From NCBI GenBank assembly GCA_913062745.1, contig CAJXXJ010000137.1, forward strand, positions 1 to 8,209: DNA of 8,209 nucleotides, written 5' to 3'. This DNA comes from an uncultured Phaeodactylibacter sp. Lineage in GTDB: Bacteria > Bacteroidota > Bacteroidia > Chitinophagales > Saprospiraceae. How positions within the stretch are numbered: position 1 is the stretch's first letter; each line of letters opens with the position of its first letter. The translations under genes and the position numbers were made by a program. Under the pieces are notes generated by a model. The model saw nothing but the letters and a program-made list of their open reading frames with translations. It was not told the DNA's origin and did no database searches. Positions 1-4,490 of the stretch are shown here, in pieces.

Positions 1-613
1 TCCCATTCTCCGGCTCCCCGGCGTGTGAGGTTTTGCCGTTCAGGCGGATGATTAGGCTTTTGACCGCCGCGCTGAAGGGCCCCTTCTTGCAGACAATCTG
101 CCCGGCCGGAAACCCCGGCAGGTTGTGCAGCGCAAATGCATAGTCGATCGGCAGCAGCGATTCGAAGCGTTCATCGGCCAGCATCCATTCCGCACCGGCA
201 CCGATTTCTTCGGCTGGCTGGAAGAGCAGGATGATGCGCCCGCGCCCGGGGCGGTTAGCAGCCAGGTAGCGGGCAAAGCCCAGCATGATCGTCATATGCC
301 CGTCGTGCCCGCACTTGTGCGACACGGTCTTTTCCTTCGAGCGGTAATCAAAATCGTTGACCTCCTCGATAGGCAGCGCATCGAGCTCTGTCCGGTACAT
401 GATAGTGGGGCCGTCTTCCTGGCCTTCAAAAACAGCGGCCAGGCCGTTGCCTCCTATGTTTTCCAGAATGTGGTCCGGTTGCAGCTCCCGCAGCTGTGCG
501 CTCACGTAAGCTGCGGTCTGTTTCTCTTCGCCCGACAGTTCCGGATGCTGGTGCAAATAGCGCCGCAGCTCCTGCAGGCCTTTTGCCCACTTGGGCTCAA
601 AACTGGTATTCAT
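1..613 (-). CDS. M20-family amidohydrolase/metallopeptidase, C-terminus cut off by window edge
   Basis: A minus-strand gene starting with ATG at 613-611 and running off the left edge; 204 complete codons are visible. It resembles the M20 peptidase/amidohydrolase family (hippurate hydrolase, N-acyl-amino-acid amidohydrolase and IAA-amino-acid hydrolase relatives), zinc- or manganese-dependent cytosolic enzymes that release an amino acid from an N-acyl or peptide conjugate. Visible motifs are YLHQHPELSGEE (residues 19-30), RTELDALP (74-81), CGHDGH (101-106), QPAEE (132-136), ALHN (161-164) and TSHAGEPENG (195-204), the last opening the lid/dimerisation domain. From family knowledge, Cys101, His103, Glu135/136 and His163 are the expected metal-site residues; the final His lies beyond the window. 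No signal peptide is seen. The ATG is one base past the TAG stop of the upstream symporter gene, implying translational coupling. Family members are usually about 390-440 residues, so roughly half is missing. Family confidence is high; the substrate cannot be told. Confidence 0.93.
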   Translation of the reverse strand, partial: MNTSFEPKWAKGLQELRRYLHQHPELSGEEKQTAAYVSAQLRELQPDHILENIGGNGLAAVFEGQEDGPTIMYRTELDALPIEEVNDFDYRSKEKTVSHKCGHDGHMTIMLGFARYLAANRPGRGRIILLFQPAEEIGAGAEWMLADERFESLLPIDYAFALHNLPGFPAGQIVCKKGPFSAAVKSLIIRLNGKTSHAGEPENG

Positions 614-614
614 G

Positions 615-2084
615 CTATTGGGTAGAATTTGACAAACGCTCCACAGCCGATACTTCCGGCCGGGGCGTGAGGTAACTTAAAACGACAAAGGATAGTGCAG
701 AGATACTGATGCCGGCAATATTAGCGTCAAGCTCATACGGCAATTGGTACGCTGTAAGGATCAGCAGCAAAGTAGTGCCTCCCCCGAGCAGCATAGCCCA
801 AAAAGCAGCTGTAGGGGTGCTGCGCCGCCAGTACATCCCCCCGATGACCGGCACAAAGAGGCCGGAGACCATGAAGGCATAGGACAGCAGCATGAGCTCC
901 AGCACATTCTGCATGCTCAGCGCGATCAGCAGGGCGATGGCACCGATGGCAAGGGTAGCAATCTGGCTGTAGCGCAGGATCTTCTTCTCGTCGCCCTTCA
1001 GCGGCAGAAAGCGCTCCAGTATATCGGTCACCACATTGCCGGAAGCCGCCATCAGGCAACTGTCCGCAGTAGACATGATGGCAGAGAAATAGGCCGAGAG
1101 CATCAGCCCGGTCAAGCCAGCCGGCAGTACCGTGCGCAAAAGCAGGGGCAAGCCCATTTCCGCGTCCATATTCTCCGGGTCCATATAGCCCAGGTATTCA
1201 AACATGCCCTGGTCAGCGCCCACGCGGGCAAACAGGCCCAGCAACACACCCATAAACGCCATGATCGGATACTCAAACAATCCGGCCACGTACCAGGCGC
1301 GGCGCGCGGTCTTCTCATCGCGGCAGGCGTAGATACGCTGGTAGAGCGTCATGCCCACAAACCAGATCGGGATGATGGTGACGCCCCAGTTCACAAGCTG
1401 TGACCAGCTGACGTTCGAAAGCTGCAGCAGCTCGGGCTGTACCGTAGAGGCAATACTCTCGTAGCCGCCTACTGCGTAGTAGCCCATCGGGATGCCTATG
1501 AAAACCAGGCCGGACATCAGGATGATCCACTGCACCGTATCGGTGTAGATAACGGCTTTCAGTCCGCCGGCCACGGTATACACCACGGCAATAATGCCCA
1601 TAGCGACCAGCGCCTGCTGCAGGCTCAGCCCGGTGAAGGTGGCCGAAGCCAGTTTGGCGCCCGCCAGCAACTGTGAGCTGGTGAAGCCCAGGTAGCCGAT
1701 CGCTGAAATAATGCCGGCCAAGAGGGCCACGCGCGGGTTGTAGAAAAACTCAAACAGCTGCGGGAAGGTCAGCAGGTTGATCTTTTTAGACAGGCGGTTG
1801 ACTTTGGGGATGAGGAAAACCGCGCTTAGCCAGGCACCAATCAGCCCGGTGAAGAGCATCCAGGAACCGGCTATCCCCATGATAAAGCCCAGGCCGCCCA
1901 GGCCAATGGAAAAACCGCCGCCCACATCCGTAGCGACTACTGATAAGCCGATGTGGATACTGCCCATATCGCGCCCACCTACGTAGTAATCGTCGGAGTT
2001 TTTGTTCTGCCGGAAAAAGAAGAACCCTATTCCCAGCATCCCAATGAAATAGACAATGAATATTATAATGTCAATAAAGTGCAT
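615..2084 (-). CDS. Sodium:solute symporter, SSS family (substrate unknown)
   Basis: A 489-residue, very hydrophobic inner-membrane protein of the solute:sodium symporter family (TC 2.A.21, relatives of PutP, PanF and SGLT), expected to have about 13 transmembrane helices. It carries both family signatures: GGLKAVIYTDTVQ (residues 173-185) and the segment 323-355 containing AYFSAIMSTADSCLMAASGN. Ser338-Thr339 in the MST triplet match the Na2-site Ser/Thr pair known from PutP (Ser340/Thr341), and Asp53 in ATDVGGGFSIG lies where PutP has Asp55, so Na+ coupling looks intact. Length is typical. The ATG at 2084-2082 opens the first helix directly (MHFIDIIIFIVYFIGMLG); a GAGGA lies immediately before it with no normal spacing, so it is doubtful as a ribosome binding site. 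The stop is one base before the downstream M20 hydrolase start, suggesting that the imported solute is that enzyme's substrate or product. The substrate is not predictable from sequence alone: amino acids, short-chain acids, sugars and vitamins are all known in this family. Confidence 0.95.
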   Translation of the reverse strand: MHFIDIIIFIVYFIGMLGIGFFFFRQNKNSDDYYVGGRDMGSIHIGLSVVATDVGGGFSIGLGGLGFIMGIAGSWMLFTGLIGAWLSAVFLIPKVNRLSKKINLLTFPQLFEFFYNPRVALLAGIISAIGYLGFTSSQLLAGAKLASATFTGLSLQQALVAMGIIAVVYTVAGGLKAVIYTDTVQWIILMSGLVFIGIPMGYYAVGGYESIASTVQPELLQLSNVSWSQLVNWGVTIIPIWFVGMTLYQRIYACRDEKTARRAWYVAGLFEYPIMAFMGVLLGLFARVGADQGMFEYLGYMDPENMDAEMGLPLLLRTVLPAGLTGLMLSAYFSAIMSTADSCLMAASGNVVTDILERFLPLKGDEKKILRYSQIATLAIGAIALLIALSMQNVLELMLLSYAFMVSGLFVPVIGGMYWRRSTPTAAFWAMLLGGGTTLLLILTAYQLPYELDANIAGISISALSFVVLSYLTPRPEVSAVERLSNSTQ

Positions 2085-2180
2085 TCCTCGGTGTTGATTT
2101 TATTCTGGCCATCTGGCTGGGGAGCACGGCGTTATACCGGCAAAAGGAGCTGCAAGTGCCATACCTGCAGGCATCAGTAA

Positions 2181-2205
2181 AGGAAAACCCGGAAGAAAAG
2201 CCGGG
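2181..2205 (-). terminator. Possible intrinsic terminator between GNAT and symporter genes
   Basis: Read on the minus strand this is CCCGG, an 8-base loop (CTTTTCTT), CCGGG, then TTTTCCTTT. A 5-bp all-GC stem followed directly by a T-rich tract fits a short Rho-independent terminator. It lies about 62 bases past the GNAT stop codon and about 97 bases before the symporter start, and would separate their transcripts. The stem is short, so termination may be partial. Confidence 0.45.
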
Positions 2206-2245
2206 CGTGCAGCGGTCAGTATGCAACTTAAGCACGCTACTGCCA

Positions 2246-2267
2246 GGCTTGCGGGTGTGAAGCCCGC
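2246..2267 (-). other. Alternative hairpins just after the GNAT stop codon
   Basis: Two overlapping 5-bp inverted repeats share this short stretch: GGCTT (2246-2250) with AAGCC (2260-2264), and GCGGG (2251-2255) with CCCGC (2263-2267). Only one can form at a time. The stretch starts immediately after the GNAT stop codon (2270-2268). No T tract follows on the minus strand, so it looks more like a 3'-end protecting stem than a terminator. Confidence 0.25.
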
Positions 2268-2711
2268 CTATTTGTTCTGCAGCCGCATTTCCAGGTACTT
2301 ATTGGTAAAGCCCAGTTTGGTGTACAGGTGGCGGGCTGGGTTGTCCGGCTCTACGTGCAGCGCGATGTCACCCTGCGCCAGGCTGATCGCTTTTTGCATC
2401 AGCTGCTTGCCGATGCCCTTGCCGCGCTGACTGCCGTCTACCGCGATGTAGACGAGGATGTTTTCCGGGATGTACCCTTCCATGCCGGTGCGGTTGATAA
2501 CCACACTGCCTACGATTTTCCCTTCCAGAAAGCCGGCCAGCACAAAGCCACCGTGGGAGGCAATTTCTTTTTGGGCGTACTGTATAGCCTTAAGGATGTG
2601 TTCTTTTGGATCACCAAACTGGTCGAGGTGTTCGTACAGGAAATCTACTACTTTCTCTTTTTCGGAAACGGTAGCCGGCTCAAACGGCGTGTATACTTTG
2701 ATGTCGAGCAT
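2268..2711 (-). CDS. GNAT-family N-acetyltransferase
   Basis: A 147-residue cytosolic protein with the GNAT fold, predicted to move an acetyl group from acetyl-CoA to an amine on an unidentified acceptor. The acetyl-CoA pyrophosphate loop (motif A) is clear: IAVDGSQRGKGIGKQLMQKA, with QRGKGIG at residues 95-101. The motif B region follows: HVEPDNPARHLYTKLGF (119-135), with the usual Asn, Tyr and GF residues. The central strands FVLAGFLEGKIVGSVVI (56-72) precede the loop in the normal order, and the length is ordinary for a single-domain member. ATG at 2711-2709 is the first in frame and gives a full-length domain; no Shine-Dalgarno sequence is seen. A possible promoter lies 76-107 bases upstream and a terminator-like hairpin downstream, so it may be a single-gene transcript. 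The acceptor could be a small molecule or protein N-terminus; context does not decide. Confidence 0.93.
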   Translation of the reverse strand: MLDIKVYTPFEPATVSEKEKVVDFLYEHLDQFGDPKEHILKAIQYAQKEIASHGGFVLAGFLEGKIVGSVVINRTGMEGYIPENILVYIAVDGSQRGKGIGKQLMQKAISLAQGDIALHVEPDNPARHLYTKLGFTNKYLEMRLQNK

Positions 2712-2757
2712 ATAACTGTATTGGTAAATTTGGTCTGTAATAGTAACGGGCCCTGTC

Positions 2758-2771
2758 CCCCAAGGTTGGGG
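2758..2771. repeat. Perfect 14-bp palindrome CCCCAAGGTTGGGG in intergenic region
   Basis: A perfect inverted repeat with 6-base arms and a 2-base centre, able to form a CCCCA/TGGGG stem with a 4-base loop. It lies between the aspartic protease stop (2866) and GNAT start (2711). No T tract follows on the minus strand, so it is a poor intrinsic terminator. It would fall in the GNAT leader if the promoter at 2787-2818 is used. Confidence 0.4.
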
Positions 2772-2786
2772 CCGGGGCGTGAACGG

Positions 2787-2818
2787 GGAATATAGGGAGA
2801 ATAGCTGGTATACTCAAA
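2787..2818 (-). promoter_or_regulatory. Possible Bacteroidota promoter for the GNAT gene
   Basis: On the minus strand a TTTG (2818-2815) is followed after 20 bases by TATATTCC (2794-2787). The Bacteroidota housekeeping promoter is TTTG, 19-21 bases, TAnnTTTG. The -33 box and spacing match, while the -7 box keeps TA and TT but lacks the final TG. Transcription would begin near 2780, about 70 bases ahead of the GNAT start codon. It is a moderate match only. Confidence 0.35.
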
Positions 2819-2865
2819 AAGGGGGAGGCTGTAAGGGGTAAGCGATTGGCGGACAGGTTTTTGCG

Positions 2866-4095
2866 TTATAGTAAGTCCCTTAGGATGAGTGTTTTGCGCA
2901 GGCGCTTACCGTCCCTTTTGACCACCATGCGTATTTTTTTTCCGGGGCGTTTCTTAAGGCGCTCGTTGATGCTTTCCAGTGTAAGCATAGAGGCCGGCAT
3001 CCAGTTGATCCGCATGATACGGTCGCCCGGTTGCAGGCCGGCACTGCGGGCAGGGCTGTCATCCAGCACACTATATATGTAAAAGTGTGTGAGGTTGGGC
3101 CCGCCGGCTACCAGCAACATGCCGCTACGGTCGAAGTCGAAGGCATCGCTGTAGTGCCGGTTAGGCTTTAGGTAAAGGTCTTCGCGGAAATAATCAATGA
3201 TCACGGTAAAGCGCTCCAGTATTTTATTGCCAATGATGCCGTTGCGCTGATCGAGCAGACTGCTGTCCCGTACCGGTAGGGAGCTGCGGTCCTGAAAGCT
3301 GCACACGACTTCCCGGAAGGCGAAGGGGGGCATCGACAGCTCTTTGAGCCGCCCTTTGTAGCCCACGAGAAAGCCGCCCAGTCCGTGGCCCAGGTTGGCC
3401 GGCACGACCCGCTCGGGCAACTGCAGCTCGGGCTGTGTGTCCAGGTTGATCATGAGGGGCAGAGCAGCACCGCTGTCCAGCAAGAAAGTCAGCTCTTTGG
3501 TCTGCCCGGACTTGAAAGCGGTACGGGCAGTCAGGTAGGGTTTGGACCGTTTTACATCGATGTCTATCCGTTTAAAGCCGTCCGGAGCCTGATACCCGCT
3601 GGGGTTGTGCAGGGTGATGCGCCGCCGCTCATAGTCGATCTCGACCACGTACTGCCGGAAAAAATCTGCCCCCAAGATGCCGGCAATTTCCATGCCGGCG
3701 TAGTCAGAAAAGCGCATGTAGTCTTCTTCCAGTACCAGTATGGGGCGCCGCCGGGCCACCACTTGCCCGACTTTCAGAGAGATATCCGGTGCCAGGTAGG
3801 CGTAGAGCTCTGTGCTCAGGTCAGCGCCCAGCAAAGTAAACCGCCGCTGGTAGTTGATCTGCAGCAGGTCGGTGATTTGGCGGTGTGCAAGGATGGTGTG
3901 CTCGGCGCCGGTATCGAAAATAAAATTCAGGGAAAAAATACCGTTGAAGACCACCGGTACCACCATGAAACCATTCACGTATGTGAAGGAAATGTCTACC
4001 TGCTGACCTTTTTGCAGATTAGACGGAAACTGAGCCAAAGCATTGCTGTACAGCAGGCTGCATATAGCGAGTATAAAAATACAGGGTCGGGTCAT
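2866..4095 (-). CDS. Secreted retropepsin-like aspartic protease with two Asp motifs and a C-terminal PDZ domain
   Basis: I choose ATG at 4095-4093 (409 residues) because it opens a good signal peptide, MTRPCIFILAICSLLYSNALAQ, with cleavage near Ala-Leu-Ala; an in-frame ATG at 4167 would bury this behind 24 polar residues. The protein should be exported, to the periplasm or surface. It has two similar halves. The first holds FIFDTGAEHTI (DTG at 61-63) and GILGADFFRQYVVEIDY (139-155). The second holds FLLDSGAALPL (DSG at 207-209) and GIIGNKILERFTVIIDY (286-302). Each pairs an Asp-Thr/Ser-Gly motif with a hydrophobic-hydrophobic-Gly motif, as in retropepsin-like families (the Asp_protease_2 type). 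One chain could therefore form the two-Asp site that retropepsins build by dimerising; that is inference. Residues from about 331 to the end form a PDZ-like domain (LDDSPARSAGLQPGDRIMRI), usually peptide-binding. Such proteins are common in Bacteroidota and mostly uncharacterised. It diverges from susC; no convincing promoter of its own was found. No lipobox or sorting domain is seen. Confidence 0.9.
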   Translation of the reverse strand: MTRPCIFILAICSLLYSNALAQFPSNLQKGQQVDISFTYVNGFMVVPVVFNGIFSLNFIFDTGAEHTILAHRQITDLLQINYQRRFTLLGADLSTELYAYLAPDISLKVGQVVARRRPILVLEEDYMRFSDYAGMEIAGILGADFFRQYVVEIDYERRRITLHNPSGYQAPDGFKRIDIDVKRSKPYLTARTAFKSGQTKELTFLLDSGAALPLMINLDTQPELQLPERVVPANLGHGLGGFLVGYKGRLKELSMPPFAFREVVCSFQDRSSLPVRDSSLLDQRNGIIGNKILERFTVIIDYFREDLYLKPNRHYSDAFDFDRSGMLLVAGGPNLTHFYIYSVLDDSPARSAGLQPGDRIMRINWMPASMLTLESINERLKKRPGKKIRMVVKRDGKRLRKTLILRDLL

Positions 4096-4183
4096 TGTCG
4101 GGTTTTGATTTCCGGTTGGGCAATAGGCAGCGCTCTGCAAAAGGCGCTCGTTAAGATACTGACTCAAAAAGCCTTAACGCTAA

Positions 4184-4214
4184 TTTAACATCACAATTTA
4201 ATTTGGTATATTTG
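4184..4214 (+). promoter_or_regulatory. Bacteroidota-type promoter for the susC-susD operon
   Basis: TATATTTG at 4207-4214 matches the Bacteroidota -7 consensus TAnnTTTG exactly. TTTA at 4184-4187 lies 19 bases upstream, one base off the -33 consensus TTTG and at the expected spacing. The surroundings are AT-rich and the orientation is toward susC. Transcription would begin near 4220, about 270 bases ahead of the susC start codon. I see no better match nearer the gene. Confidence 0.6.
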
Positions 4215-4490
4215 CCCTAATTAAAAAACTGTTCGTTGTTTTTTGTTTTATCCTACATATTTAGGACTTTTACAAATAGTTAGTGTAGAACACACACCAT
4301 TACAGCCAGCAATAATCCCAAGACCAAAGTACTGTAAGCAATCTTTACCCCAGGGCCGGCCGGCGGTTGAAAGCATCGTCAGCCTGCATAGTCAGAACGC
4401 ATAACGTGTGCTCCGGCTTACCTGGTTTAGGCTAAAGTCATCGATAAACATCTATCGAATACAGTTTTACAAATCAAACCAGAGTAGTGT
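4215..4490 (+). other. Long leader region ahead of susC, without any ATG
   Basis: This stretch without a gene follows the predicted promoter. The plus strand contains no ATG at all between 4168 and the susC start at 4491, so no ATG-initiated upstream peptide is possible. It begins with a T-rich tract (about 4230-4250), has a GC-rich palindrome GCCGGCCGGC at 4355-4364, and ends with an inverted repeat at 4441-4458. No known riboswitch was recognised. The last bases before ATG show no Shine-Dalgarno sequence, as is usual in this phylum. Confidence 0.45.
4441..4458. repeat. Inverted repeat TCGATA-N6-TATCGA upstream of susC
   Basis: Perfect 6-base arms at 4441-4446 and 4453-4458 flank a 6-base spacer (AACATC), ending 32 bases before the susC ATG. 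As DNA it could be a dimeric regulator's operator. As RNA, since it lies well inside the predicted leader, it could be a small hairpin near the translation start. It could also be chance: 6-base arms are short. Confidence 0.4.

Noticed and set aside
125..625. Plus-strand 166-codon frame opposite the M20 hydrolase, and similar frames opposite the symporter, GNAT and protease genes
   Set aside because: All lie opposite genes with clear family motifs and show no domain signal of their own.
2100..2174. 24-codon minus-strand mini-ORF (begins MPAGMALAAPFAG) between GNAT and the symporter
   Set aside because: Too short, no ribosome binding context, no similarity to a known leader peptide, and open frames of this length are expected by chance.
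2725..2732. TAAATTTG on the plus strand, an exact -7 box match
   Set aside because: The nearest TTTG (2697-2700) is 24 bases upstream, outside normal spacing, and no plus-strand gene follows; it would only yield antisense RNA to the protease gene.
4096..4167. Upstream ATG at 4167 as the start of the aspartic protease
   Set aside because: It would add 24 polar residues ahead of a well-formed signal peptide that begins at the ATG at 4095.
4355..4364. GCCGGCCGGC palindrome in the susC leader
   Set aside because: A self-complementary GC run with no room for a loop and no paired copy nearby; noted as part of the leader but not supported as a site by itself.
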